DNA from: an uncultured Draconibacterium sp.
GTDB lineage: Bacteria > Bacteroidota > Bacteroidia > Bacteroidales > Prolixibacteraceae
Assembly: GCF_963674925.1 (NCBI RefSeq)
Contig: NZ_OY771647.1
Span: 2,247,501-2,311,500, forward strand
Reading direction: 5' to 3'
Length of the DNA: 64,000 bases
A model generated the notes under the pieces. The model saw only the letters and a list, made by a program, of their open reading frames with translations, had not been told where the DNA came from and searched no databases. Shown in pieces: positions 35,918 to 44,243 of the stretch. How positions within the stretch are numbered: position 1 is the stretch's first letter; each line of letters opens with the position of its first letter. Position numbers and translations under genes: made by a program.

Positions 35918-36118
35918 TTAATCCTCCTGCATAATCTTCTGTACGCGCCCAACTTCTCCGTTTTCGAGCATTACTTTTATTCCGTGGGGATGGACGGGAG
36001 ATTTCGTCAATATTCGCTTAACGATACCACAGGTTAATTCACCCGATCGTTGGTGTTCTTTTTTTACAACGGCAACGTTTAAGCCGGTTTTAATATTCTT
36101 TCTCTGTTGATTAATCAT
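35918..36118 (-). CDS. YwbE family protein
   Basis: 66 residues matching the full YwbE (DUF2196) family: NIKTGLNVAVVKKEHQRSGE, then TCGIVKRILTKSPVHPHGIK and VMLENGEVGRVQKI. These are small cytoplasmic proteins with an SH3- or KOW-like beta barrel. Function is unknown. It is 70 bp downstream of an ABC-F gene on the same strand. Confidence 0.92.
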   Translation of the reverse strand: MINQQRKNIKTGLNVAVVKKEHQRSGELTCGIVKRILTKSPVHPHGIKVMLENGEVGRVQKIMQED

Positions 36119-36188
36119 TTGTCAATCTCTTTTGGTAAAAAAAACTTTTGGTAAAGATTTGGTGGGGCTGATTAATTAAAGAAACAAA

Positions 36189-37805
36189 TTAAGTTGTATA
36201 AAGTTTCTCGCGCAGTGCGTGAATTTTTTCGTCCTCAATATATTCGTCGTATGGCATTAGTTTGTCTATAATACCGTTAGGCGTTAATTCGATGATGCGG
36301 TTACAAACCGATGAAATAAACTCGTGGTCGTGAGACGACATAAACAGGTTTCCGGGGTATTTAATCAGGTTATTGTTAAAGGCCTGAATCGATTCCAGAT
36401 CGAGGTGGTTGGTTGGTGTATCCAAAATCAGCACGTTAGCGTTAAGCAATTGCATTTTGGCAATCATACAACGCATTTTCTCGCCTCCGGAAAGTACGTT
36501 TACCTTTTTGTAGATCTCTTCGCCAGCAAACAACATTCTTCCCAGATAGCCACGAATATAAATTTCGGTAGTGTCGGTAGTAAACTGGCACAACCAGTCG
36601 AACAGTGTCATGTCGCTATCGAAAAACTCCGAGTTGTCTAATGGCAGATATGCTGATGTAATGGTTTGTCCCCACTGGTAAGTTCCTGAGTCGGCTTCAC
36701 GGTTTCCGTTAATGATCTCGAAAAAGGCTGTCATTGCACGGTGGTCGCGCGACAAGAACACAATTTTTTCTCCTTTTTGTGCCGTAAATTCCACATCTTT
36801 AAAAAGTGTGGTTCCATCGATGCTGGCGCTCAGGTTTTCCACTTCCAGAATACGGTCGCCGGCCTCACGCTCAGGGTTAAAAATAATTCCCGGGTATTTA
36901 CGTGTTGAAGGCTGGATATCATCCACATTCAGTTTCTCCAACATTTTCTTACGGCTGGTAGTTTGTTTCGATTTAGCCACGTTAGCGCTAAAACGCGAAA
37001 TAAACTCCTGCAGTTCTTTCTTCTTCTCTTCGGCTTTTTTGTTTTGTGCCTGTTGCTGACGCAGTGCCAGCTGACTACTCTGGTACCAGAAACTGTAGTT
37101 TCCGGCAAACATTTTTATATCGCCGTAATCAATATCTATTGTGTGGGTAGAAATAGCATCCAGGAAGTGACGGTCGTGCGATACCACCAACACGGTATTC
37201 TCGTAGTTGGCCAGGTAATTCTCCAGCCAAACCACGGTTTCCAGGTCGAGGTCGTTGGTAGGCTCATCGAGCAGCAGGTTATCGGGATTTCCGAATAATG
37301 CCTGCGCCAAAAGAACACGCACCTTTTGGTTACCGCTCATGTCTTTCATCAGCGTGTAGTGGTATTCTTCTTTAATACCGAGGTTACTTAATAAAGTAGC
37401 TGCATCGCTTTCGGCATTCCAGCCACCCATGTCGCCAAACTTTTCTTCCAGCTCGCCGGCTAAAATTCCGTCGGCTTCCGAAAAATCAGGTTTCATATAC
37501 AGGGCATCTTTTTCTTTCATCAGATCCCAAAGCTCGGCATGACCTTTCATTACAGTATCCAGAACAGTAAACTCATCAAAAGCAAAGTGGTCCTGGCTTA
37601 ACACCGAAAGGCGCTCGCCCGGTTCAAGCGAGATATGTCCTGCAGTAGGATCGATCTGCCCCGAGATTGCTTTTAAAAATGTTGATTTTCCTGCTCCGTT
37701 TGCTCCGATAACGCCATAGCAGTTTCCGGCCGTAAACTTCATGTTAACGTCCTGAAATAGTATGCGTTTCCCAAATTGTATTCTTAAATTCGATACTGTA
37801 ATCAT
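36189..37805 (-). CDS. ABC-F family ATPase (YbiT-like)
   Basis: 538 residues, two ATP-binding domains with no membrane part. Walker A in the first domain is IGANGAGKSTFLKAISG; Walker B LLLDEPTNDLDLETVVWLEN; the inter-domain helical arm lies near residues 240-300 (EKKKELQEFISRFSANVAKS); the second Walker B is LILDTPTNHLDLESI (DTP instead of DEP). The second Walker A is degenerate (FLSRDHRAMTAFFE), so only the first may be a full nucleotide loop. ABC-F proteins act on the ribosome; YbiT-type members relieve translational stalls. Confidence 0.92.
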   Translation of the reverse strand: MITVSNLRIQFGKRILFQDVNMKFTAGNCYGVIGANGAGKSTFLKAISGQIDPTAGHISLEPGERLSVLSQDHFAFDEFTVLDTVMKGHAELWDLMKEKDALYMKPDFSEADGILAGELEEKFGDMGGWNAESDAATLLSNLGIKEEYHYTLMKDMSGNQKVRVLLAQALFGNPDNLLLDEPTNDLDLETVVWLENYLANYENTVLVVSHDRHFLDAISTHTIDIDYGDIKMFAGNYSFWYQSSQLALRQQQAQNKKAEEKKKELQEFISRFSANVAKSKQTTSRKKMLEKLNVDDIQPSTRKYPGIIFNPEREAGDRILEVENLSASIDGTTLFKDVEFTAQKGEKIVFLSRDHRAMTAFFEIINGNREADSGTYQWGQTITSAYLPLDNSEFFDSDMTLFDWLCQFTTDTTEIYIRGYLGRMLFAGEEIYKKVNVLSGGEKMRCMIAKMQLLNANVLILDTPTNHLDLESIQAFNNNLIKYPGNLFMSSHDHEFISSVCNRIIELTPNGIIDKLMPYDEYIEDEKIHALREKLYTT

Positions 37806-37971
37806 TCTATAATTCTATTTTCAATTTTTTCCCCTTTTTCCAAGGGAGTGCAAACCTAGACAAATAATTGATACTGTGTGTTAAGGTAACAACAAGTAAT
37901 GGTGGAGTTAGTCTTAAATTAATACAGGAAGGAGCAAAAGTGAATGAGTGAATGAGTTATTTGGTGAATGA

Positions 37972-38830
37972 GGGGGATGAAAACGATTGACGAATGAAGA
38001 TTAACGATTTGAGATTGTTGAAGGATTGGCTAATGTGTGCCGGCCTTCCCCTTTAGGGGCCAGGGGTAGCATAGGAGCGAAGAATGAAAAACAAAGAAAA
38101 AAGTATATGGCAATAATTGAAAATAGCCCGGCTGGTTGAAATCCCGACAGAAGCGTCGGGGGCAAAAGTAATGTCATCTCGACGAGCCCCGAAACTTCGG
38201 GGGAGGAGAGATCTGTTTCAGTTTTCAGTCACAGTCACAGTTTTCAGTTAACAATTTGTCAATTTATCAGTTTATCAATTTTCTCCTCTGAGTAATTGGG
38301 TGAATGTGGGGGATGAAAACGATTGACGAATGAAGATTAACGATTTCAGATTGCAGAAGGATTGGTAAATGTGTGCCGGCCTTCCCCTTTAGGGGTCAGG
38401 GAGAGTATAGGAGCGAAGAATGAAAAACAAAGAAAGTATATGGCAAAAATTGAAAGCAGCCTGGCTGGTTGAAATCCCGACAGAAGCGTTGGGGGCAAAA
38501 GTAATGTCATCTCGACGAGCCCCGAAACTTCGGGGGAGGAGAGATCTGTTTCAGTTTTCAGTCACAGTTTTCAGTCACAGTCACAGTTTTCAGTTAACAA
38601 TTTTTCAATTTATCAGTTTATCAATTTTCTCCACTAAGTGTTTGGGTGAGTGAGCGGGATGAAAACGATTGACGAATGAAGATTAACGATTTCAGATTGC
38701 AGAAGGATTGGCTAATGTGTGCCGGCCTTCCCCTTTAGGGGGCAGGGGTAGCATAGGAGCGAAGAATGAAAAACAAAGAAAAAAAGTTTATGGCAAAAAT
38801 TGAAAGCAGTCTGGCTGGTTGAAATCCCTA
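37972..38830. repeat. Three tandem copies of a ~340-bp non-coding unit
   Basis: Units start near 37972, 38308 and 38653 with GGATGAAAACGATTGACGAA and run through TGTGCCGGCCTTCCCCTTTA, GGAGCGAAGAATGAAAAAC, GGCTGGTTGAAATCCC and a REP-like hairpin (CCCCGAAactTCGGGG at about 38186 and 38519). The third stops after GGCTGGTTGAAATCCC near 38830. Small frames inside are not preserved between units, so I see no coding. The bases from 37806 to 37971 hold no gene. Confidence 0.85.
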
Positions 38831-38874
38831 AGCTTCGGGGTGCACCAACGATTAGGAGAATTGTTTTACAGCGT

Positions 38875-39056
38875 TTATTGCACGAAACATAAAAAAATGT
38901 ATAGTTTTAATGCACCAAAACAAAAACCATTGTATACACACTCTGAAATAGCATCTGAATATGAGAATAATATAATAAGTGAATTTTACAGCCATATTGG
39001 GTGTATTACAACATTTTTAAAGGTGTTTTAAGCGATATAACAACAATGATGATGCT
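38875..39056. repeat. Direct repeat, left of the MarC gene
   Basis: About 180 bp that recur at 39981-40132 in the same orientation, with shared words TTTTAATGCACCAAAA, GCCATATTGGGTG and ACAACAATGATGATGCT. This copy has 34 extra bases after GCCATATTGGGTG. It includes a 44-codon frame (starting MYSFNAPKQKPLYTHSEIAS) that is cut short in the other copy. Confidence 0.7.
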
Positions 39057-39140
39057 TCCCCGTTGTGTTTCATTTTGTGGAGTTTCACAGACCGCACGAT
39101 TTTAACTAATTTAGAAATAGATTATTACAAAATAACCTAT

Positions 39141-39752
39141 ATGGAAAATTTATTTACCTATGCTCTGACAGTATTTATGAGCTTCTTTGCTATTATGAAT
39201 CCAATTGCAAACACTCCAATTTTTTTGGGACTTGTAGAAGGTGAAACAGAAGAAAATAAAAAGAAGATTGCCCGAACAGGAACAATTACGGCTTTTATTA
39301 TTGTCGCCACTTTTGTTGTTGCTGGAAAATATATTTTTGAGATGTTTGGAATTACTATTCCTGCATTCAAAATAACAGGTGGCATTCTGATATTTTATGT
39401 GGGTTTTGAAATGCTTATGTCTCGAAAGCCCAAAATGCACCAAAATAATGCAGGAGGTAATAACAACCTTGCTATTTCCCCATTAGCTATTCCTATATTG
39501 GCGGGGCCTGGAACTATTATTGCCGCAATGAATAGTGTTACCAATGCAGATTTTGTACACATTGGAATCGTCATCACAATTTTTGCGACACTTATTTTTC
39601 TAACTTATGTAGCCTTTATTTTCAGCGAAAAAATCGTAGAAAAAGTGGGGCCAAACTTGATCTCAGTAGTAGGTAAATTAATGGGGCTAATCCTTGCTAT
39701 ACTTGGAACAGGTATGATTACAGAAGGAATCAAATTATCATTCAATATTTAA
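39141..39752 (+). CDS. MarC family membrane protein
   Basis: 203 residues from the ATG at 39141 (the frame opens earlier, but the family starts MENLFTYALTVFMSFFAIMN). Six helices, with the conserved NPIANTPIFLGL and ISPLAIPILAGPGTI segments in the two half-repeats. MarC/NAAT proteins are inner-membrane transporters or related proteins whose substrate is unresolved; the name comes from the mar region, but the protein is not needed for multiple resistance. It lies between two direct repeats of about 150-180 bp, suggesting it arrived as a unit. Confidence 0.9.
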   Translation: MENLFTYALTVFMSFFAIMNPIANTPIFLGLVEGETEENKKKIARTGTITAFIIVATFVVAGKYIFEMFGITIPAFKITGGILIFYVGFEMLMSRKPKMHQNNAGGNNNLAISPLAIPILAGPGTIIAAMNSVTNADFVHIGIVITIFATLIFLTYVAFIFSEKIVEKVGPNLISVVGKLMGLILAILGTGMITEGIKLSFNI

Positions 39753-39980
39753 AAAACGAAAGCACAACAATGTATAATAATAGCCGGGTTTGTTCAGAAT
39801 ACAAGGATTTTAGCCCGCTAAAACATTCTTGTAACTTGAAAGGAATAGGCTACTATTCTTATTATAAACGTTAGGTCATAAGTTTAAAAAACAGTTAAGA
39901 TGGATACGTCAGAATTGACTAAGGAAGAAATTCGTCGCTGATTCCGCAGAAATGTTGTAAAATGAAACAATCAGGAAGTG

Positions 39981-40132
39981 TTATTGCACATAACATAAAA
40001 AATATGTTTAGTTTTAATGCACCAAAAACAAGATCCATTGATTACGCGCCCTGAAATAGCGGCTGAAAACAAGAAAAACATAATATGTGTTTTTTACACG
40101 CCATATTGGGTGCTTAACAACAATGATGATGC
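39981..40132. repeat. Direct repeat, right of the MarC gene
   Basis: The second copy of the element at 38875-39056, about three quarters identical by eye, without the 34 extra bases. Together the copies bracket the MarC gene. The bases between 39753 and 39981 hold no gene; they show an imperfect hairpin (TATAATAATAGCC with GGCTACTATTCTTATTATA). Confidence 0.7.
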
Positions 40133-40187
40133 TAGCTAGATACACTCAAGCATGAAAGAAAAAACCAAACAACTTTAAACTATATAA

Positions 40188-40769
40188 ATGAAACCTATTA
40201 TTTCCATTTGGATTAAAACTCGACAGACATTTCAATTAATTGAAAATAGAGATGAAAAAGAAAATGATTTTATGATTCACATTTTGTTTTTCTTGACCTC
40301 AATGTATGGAGGATTTTCAATGTCTTTTGACATTAATAAAATATTAGGATTAGAAATTAATTACTATTTCGTCCTTATAATTTCATTAATCGTTTCAGGA
40401 CTTTTAGGATTGTTCGCTTACAAATATGTTTTGTCATACATCATTTGGGGAGCAGGAAAAATATTTCAAGGAAAAGCTTCAATTAATGAAATAAGATTAG
40501 CTCTTGCCTATTCAATTATACCAAATTTGGTGCACCTATTAATCGGAGTAATTTTACTAATCCCAGCTATTATTCTAGATAATAAAGAATTGATTGGTTA
40601 TCAACACCCTGTCACCATTTATGTGCTTTGGATTTTTGCTTTAAGAATATTAGTAATTGGACTAGCATATTTTAATAAATATTCATTTGGATACGCCCTA
40701 TTGACTGTAATTATTCCTGCAGCGATTATGCAAGGACTTTTATATGGAATTAAGTTTATGATACAATAA
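40188..40769 (+). CDS. Yip1 family membrane protein
   Basis: 193 residues, five helices, with the YIIWGAGKIFQGKASINEIR then LALAYSIIPNLV segment that is typical of bacterial Yip1 (PF04893) proteins. The function of bacterial members is unknown. AT-rich, like its neighbours in this accessory region, and followed by a GC-rich hairpin region. Confidence 0.85.
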   Translation: MKPIISIWIKTRQTFQLIENRDEKENDFMIHILFFLTSMYGGFSMSFDINKILGLEINYYFVLIISLIVSGLLGLFAYKYVLSYIIWGAGKIFQGKASINEIRLALAYSIIPNLVHLLIGVILLIPAIILDNKELIGYQHPVTIYVLWIFALRILVIGLAYFNKYSFGYALLTVIIPAAIMQGLLYGIKFMIQ

Positions 40770-40786
40770 AATAAGATGCCAGTGTA

Positions 40787-40940
40787 TAACAAAATACATA
40801 TTGCAGGTCGGGGTTTGGTGGTACGCCAGCTGCGCCTGTCTGCCGCGGGCAGGGATTCCCGTTTCGCAGTTCCATGTCCGCCAACTGGCGGACATGAACG
40901 CTCTCCGAAATCCGCCCCGACAACATATACAAACCTTTAG
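40787..40940. repeat. GC-rich intergenic palindrome block
   Basis: A GC-rich block amid AT-rich DNA. It contains outer arms GTCGGGG (near 40808) / CCCCGAC (near 40916), CTGTCTGCCGCGGGCAGGG and the strong hairpin CATGTCCGCC-AACT-GGCGGACATG (40873-40896). The base composition and nesting suggest a mobile or structural repeat. It ends just before the gene at 40954. Confidence 0.6.
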
Positions 40941-40953
40941 GGCACATTTAAAA

Positions 40954-41532
40954 ATGAACATACTCGCAAGAATATTTGGAACACGAAAGGCAGACAAACT
41001 CACTGAAGTTGACAAACCAAAGATTGACCAATCTGTCGGGACACCTGTAAATAAAAGCAGTTGGTTTTTGACTCATACGGAAACGATTGCTAACGAGTTT
41101 AATTTTTTAGAAACCGAATTGAATTTTAAAAAACTTAAAAATGAATTCGTTGGAAGAGAACATTGGACAGTTTATGGAAAGGAACCGATGGAAGTTGAAA
41201 TTTGGGGTGATGTAGGAGATTTACCATTTGTATCAATCCGAAATAAAGACCTACCATATGACGAATCCAAGTACCTTGACAATCGAGATAATATTGAAGC
41301 CTTTAATTCAACAGCAAGGCAGCTTAGACAAAATTGGACTAAAAGACGAGAACCAATTCAAAAACTATTTATGGACAATTGGTTAAAAAAGGACAACCTC
41401 GACCTTTCAGAATTGGATAACGACTATGAAAATTTTGGTAAACAAGAACATATAGAATATCTACGACAGGCAGCGGTGACTGTTCGAGAAAACATAGAAT
41501 TTAAAAAAGGAAAAATGAAAAACGTGCCTTAA
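40954..41532 (+). CDS. Hypothetical protein
   Basis: 192 residues from the ATG at 40954; the frame is open to 40801, but that part translates the GC-rich palindrome and is not credible. The body is soluble and charged, with an acidic centre (WTVYGKEPMEVEIWGDVGDL) and a basic helical end (ENIEFKKGKMKNV). There is no signal peptide and no motif known to me. It lies between a palindrome block and a hairpin repeat. Confidence 0.6.
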   Translation: MNILARIFGTRKADKLTEVDKPKIDQSVGTPVNKSSWFLTHTETIANEFNFLETELNFKKLKNEFVGREHWTVYGKEPMEVEIWGDVGDLPFVSIRNKDLPYDESKYLDNRDNIEAFNSTARQLRQNWTKRREPIQKLFMDNWLKKDNLDLSELDNDYENFGKQEHIEYLRQAAVTVRENIEFKKGKMKNVP

Positions 41533-41570
41533 CAACCTCCGCTGGTGCGGATTTGTAATCCGTTCCCTGG
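41525..41570. repeat. Hairpin repeat CGGATT-TGT-AATCCG
   Basis: A short element (AACCTCCGCTGGTGCGGATT and onwards) with a perfect 6-bp stem and 3-nt loop at 41548-41562 directly behind the hypothetical gene. It could stop transcription or be a member of a short repeat family; only one copy is seen here. Confidence 0.4.
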
Positions 41571-41636
41571 TCGAAATTCTATTAAACGAGTTGAAAGAAT
41601 TACTTGAAATACCAACAACTATACAAAATAATACCA

Positions 41637-42140
41637 ATGGCAGAATTAACAGTAAAACAGAAAAAATGGTTAAAATCAATTCATGTTATTGCAGCCGGAG
41701 TTTGGATAACTACTGGGGCGGTAATGTTTCTAATTCATTTTTTGGGCAATGATTTATCTACAGGAGGCCAGCTGTATTTGTTGAACAGGATTATTCATTT
41801 TATCGATATGAAGCTGTTGGTACCCGCTGCCATAACTTGCCTTTTAAGCGGATGGATGTATTCGCAATTCACCAAATGGGGATATTTTAAGCATGGCTGG
41901 TTAATTTTTAAATGGATTATTACGGTTCTTATTATCGTGCTGGGAACACTGTTTTCCGGTCCGTGGATTGAAGAAACCGTAAAAATATCGGGAGAACTTG
42001 GACTGAAAGCCCTTCAGGATGCGGATTACATTTGGTACGCTAACAATCACCTGATAATGGGTGTATGTATGACCTCAACGCTAATAGTAGCTGTTTTTAT
42101 ATCGGTGTTTAAACCAAAATCGAAAAAACAGAAGTTATAA
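41637..42140 (+). CDS. DUF2269-like integral membrane protein
   Basis: 167 residues from the ATG at 41637 (the TTG at 41604 is less likely). Four helices: KSIHVIAAGVWITTGAVMFL, then LLVPAAITCLLSGWMYSQF, then WLIFKWIITVLIIVLGTLF and LIMGVCMTSTLIVAVFISVF. Conserved histidines and the arrangement resemble the DUF2269/CopD-like group of small membrane proteins. No metal-binding function can be shown. Confidence 0.7.
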   Translation: MAELTVKQKKWLKSIHVIAAGVWITTGAVMFLIHFLGNDLSTGGQLYLLNRIIHFIDMKLLVPAAITCLLSGWMYSQFTKWGYFKHGWLIFKWIITVLIIVLGTLFSGPWIEETVKISGELGLKALQDADYIWYANNHLIMGVCMTSTLIVAVFISVFKPKSKKQKL

Positions 42141-42170
42141 ATTGTTTGATTACTGCAACAAAAAACAACC

Positions 42171-42542
42171 ATGACAAAAAACAAAACCTTTATTATTTTA
42201 CTGATTGTATCAGTTTTAGGATTCTCCTTTTCGTTTTACACGAAATATATGAGAAACTACATGCCGCGTGTAGAGAAGCTGGAAATGGCAAATGATAATA
42301 ACATAGCTTTAAAACAACTTAACTTAACTGACAACATTGTTTTACTCGAAAAACTTGAAGAAACAAAAATTTCCGTTGGAGCAGGTGACGCGAAAGGTGA
42401 TGAAAATGCAAAAATCCTTAATAAGCTAAAAACAATCAACCTGCTATGTATTGCAGGTATGGTTTTGTTTTTCTTGATGTTTATCTGGATTAGCATGACA
42501 ATGATAAAATCGAAAAAACAGGCAGTGCTATTGAAGACCTAA
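42171..42542 (+). CDS. Small two-helix membrane protein, copy 1
   Basis: 123 residues. A helix at the N-terminus (TFIILLIVSVLGFSFSFYT), a polar middle of about 60 residues, then LKTINLLCIAGMVLFFLMFI. I do not recognise the family. The next frame (42552-42872) has the same layout and shares words such as NKLKTINL/LKLLKTINL, so the two are tandem relatives. The function is unknown; it lies 30 bp behind the DUF2269-like gene and may share its transcript. Confidence 0.6.
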   Translation: MTKNKTFIILLIVSVLGFSFSFYTKYMRNYMPRVEKLEMANDNNIALKQLNLTDNIVLLEKLEETKISVGAGDAKGDENAKILNKLKTINLLCIAGMVLFFLMFIWISMTMIKSKKQAVLLKT

Positions 42543-42551
42543 CTCACGCCG

Positions 42552-42872
42552 TTGCCTCTCGAAGCTTTATTGCTGATTATTTCTGTTGTTGGGATTTCAA
42601 CCGGGTTTTATTTGAAATTTATTAAATCGCACACCAACGAAAGACTTCAAATTACTACAACCAACGATGTTAGGAGAAGCCCAAATCTTGGGAAAATTAT
42701 CAATTACCTGGAAGAGCTTAACACAATAACAGGTTCTGCTGTAACCGAACAGAATTATGATACACTCAAACTGCTGAAAACAATAAATTTGACTTCAATT
42801 GGAGTAGTAATCATTTCAATACCCGTTGCAGTTGGAACAACCCAAAAATTATTACGAAGGAAAATTGTTTAA
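42552..42872 (+). CDS. Small two-helix membrane protein, copy 2 (no ATG start)
   Basis: 106 residues. Same plan as the protein before it: helix (ALLLIISVVGISTGFYLKF), polar middle, then LKLLKTINLTSIGVVIISIP. The frame has only three codons between the stop of copy 1 and a TTG at 42552, and no ATG before the helix. It may start at TTG by coupling with copy 1, or be a fused or decaying gene. Annotated as coding with reserve. Confidence 0.5.
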   Translation: MPLEALLLIISVVGISTGFYLKFIKSHTNERLQITTTNDVRRSPNLGKIINYLEELNTITGSAVTEQNYDTLKLLKTINLTSIGVVIISIPVAVGTTQKLLRRKIV

Positions 42873-43025
42873 AAGAATAATACGGTTGGTAACCCTGTTT
42901 GTGCCTCCCGAAACATAGGTATGCGCCGGCAGTGAGGATAAATTGTTATTTTAGACAAAAATAAAATATTAGTAATAGCATATAATTACGAGCAGACTTA
43001 GTATTAACTTTTTATTCGATATATA

Positions 43026-43400
43026 ATGATAGATCTTATCGCTAAAGTATTGACAGCAATTGTTGCAATAGAACATCTGTATATTTTATGGATTGAAATG
43101 TTTGCATGGGAAACTGCAGGTAAGAAAACATTCAAAACAATTCCTGACCACTTATTTACACCTACAAAAGGGTTAGCTGCTAATCAGGGGCTGTATAATG
43201 GTTTTTTGTCAGCAGGATTGATTTGGTCTTATTTCATCTCTGATGTAAATTGGGGAGTATACATTAAAGTATTCTTCTTAACATGTGTTATAGTTGCAGG
43301 TATATTTGGAGCAATCACAGCGTCGAGAAAAATTTTTATTATCCAGGCTTTACCTGCAATTATTGCATTGAGTTTTGTGTTACTAGCGTTTTTTGCCTGA
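43026..43400 (+). CDS. DUF1304 family membrane protein
   Basis: 124 residues with the DUF1304 signature: HLYILWIEMFAWETAGKKTF, then ANQGLYNGFLSAGLIWSYF. Four helices. Members are small inner-membrane proteins of unknown role, sometimes annotated as epimerases in error. The length is full. Confidence 0.9.
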   Translation: MIDLIAKVLTAIVAIEHLYILWIEMFAWETAGKKTFKTIPDHLFTPTKGLAANQGLYNGFLSAGLIWSYFISDVNWGVYIKVFFLTCVIVAGIFGAITASRKIFIIQALPAIIALSFVLLAFFA

Positions 43401-43521
43401 TGATTAATGTTTCGCAGAATACCCATAAATCAGCAAATGCCGTATAAATGCCGTCAAAAAATCGCTACCAAATAGGGGACTGGGAATTACTTTTGCCTCA
43501 AAAAATTAAACTTCACAATTC

Positions 43522-44139
43522 ATGAACGAATCAGGAAAAAGGATTAAAGAACGCAGATTGAAAAAAGGCTGGACCCAGGAAGATTTGGCGGAACACGCAA
43601 AAGTTAATTTAAGAACTATTCAACGAATCGAAAATAATGAGACGACCCCACGACGAAAAACGCTTGACTTACTATTTGATGTTTTAGAGATCGACGGGAT
43701 TGAACCGGAGAAAACACCCCTTAATAAATACATGCTGTGGTCATCTTTTCTGACAGTGCTAATCGTTGTGGGCACCTTTTTAGGATGGACCAGGCGGTTT
43801 AAAATGTTTGTGGATGGCGAAAGAACATACCGAACCTTTACCGGCTGGACGGGCTTTACATTTTTTAATGATTACCACTTACAAAACTGGTTACTTAGTA
43901 TTACCAGTATCTCGCTTGGCTTAATCGTCGTTGCTAATTCGTTGGGGCTACTAAAAAATAAAATGAAATATATTTTGGTGCAGCTGGTTTGTTTACTCCT
44001 TTATTTAGCAGGTGTTTTGGGATGGAGTACAAGACAAGCTCTTGAATGGAGACCTGGATTATTCCTCATTTTCGTTGCAACCATTTTTCTGGTAGTGGCC
44101 TACCGGAAGTATGGGGCAAAAGCAGGTGCCAGCAAGTAA
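43522..44139 (+). CDS. XRE-family regulator with membrane domain
   Basis: 205 residues. An N-terminal Cro/C1-type helix-turn-helix (KRIKERRLKKGWTQEDLAEH then AKVNLRTIQRIENNETTPRR) is joined to four helices (YMLWSSFLTVLIVVGTFLGW, then WLLSITSISLGLIVVANSLG, then ILVQLVCLLLYLAGVLGW and LFLIFVATIFLVVAY). A DNA-binding domain tethered to the inner membrane could link membrane events with transcription. Similar XRE-membrane proteins are common in Bacteroidota. Its target is unknown. A strong bidirectional terminator follows. Confidence 0.85.
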   Translation: MNESGKRIKERRLKKGWTQEDLAEHAKVNLRTIQRIENNETTPRRKTLDLLFDVLEIDGIEPEKTPLNKYMLWSSFLTVLIVVGTFLGWTRRFKMFVDGERTYRTFTGWTGFTFFNDYHLQNWLLSITSISLGLIVVANSLGLLKNKMKYILVQLVCLLLYLAGVLGWSTRQALEWRPGLFLIFVATIFLVVAYRKYGAKAGASK

Positions 44140-44193
44140 GGTTCGGGTGATTTGCATTGCCTGATTGCTATTAAACTTTATTTGACTTACATA

Positions 44194-44222
44194 AAAAAAG
44201 TCCGGCGAAACCGGACTTTTCA
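44194..44222. terminator. Bidirectional intrinsic terminator between XRE and trpB-like genes
   Basis: AAAAGTCCGG-cgaaa-CCGGACTTTT, a perfect 10-bp stem with a GC centre, flanked by A and T tracts so it can work for both convergent genes. Confidence 0.9.
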
Positions 44223-44243
44223 ATATGTTTATCAGAAGTCTTC

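Noticed and set aside
37972..38830. Possible CRISPR or satellite origin of replication
   Set aside because: Units of 340 bp are far too long for CRISPR, and no DnaA boxes or partition genes are seen.
38420..39031. Short plus-strand frames of 70-77 codons
   Set aside because: They run through tandem and direct repeats and are not kept between the copies.
39063..43400. Integron cassette array
   Set aside because: Genes are small and co-directional, and a GTTAGGT word occurs near 39870, but no paired core sites of attC form and no integron integrase is seen. Left only as an idea for the palindrome at 40787.
43522..44139. Toxin-antitoxin antitoxin role for the XRE gene
   Set aside because: It has a four-helix membrane domain and no toxin-sized partner next to it.
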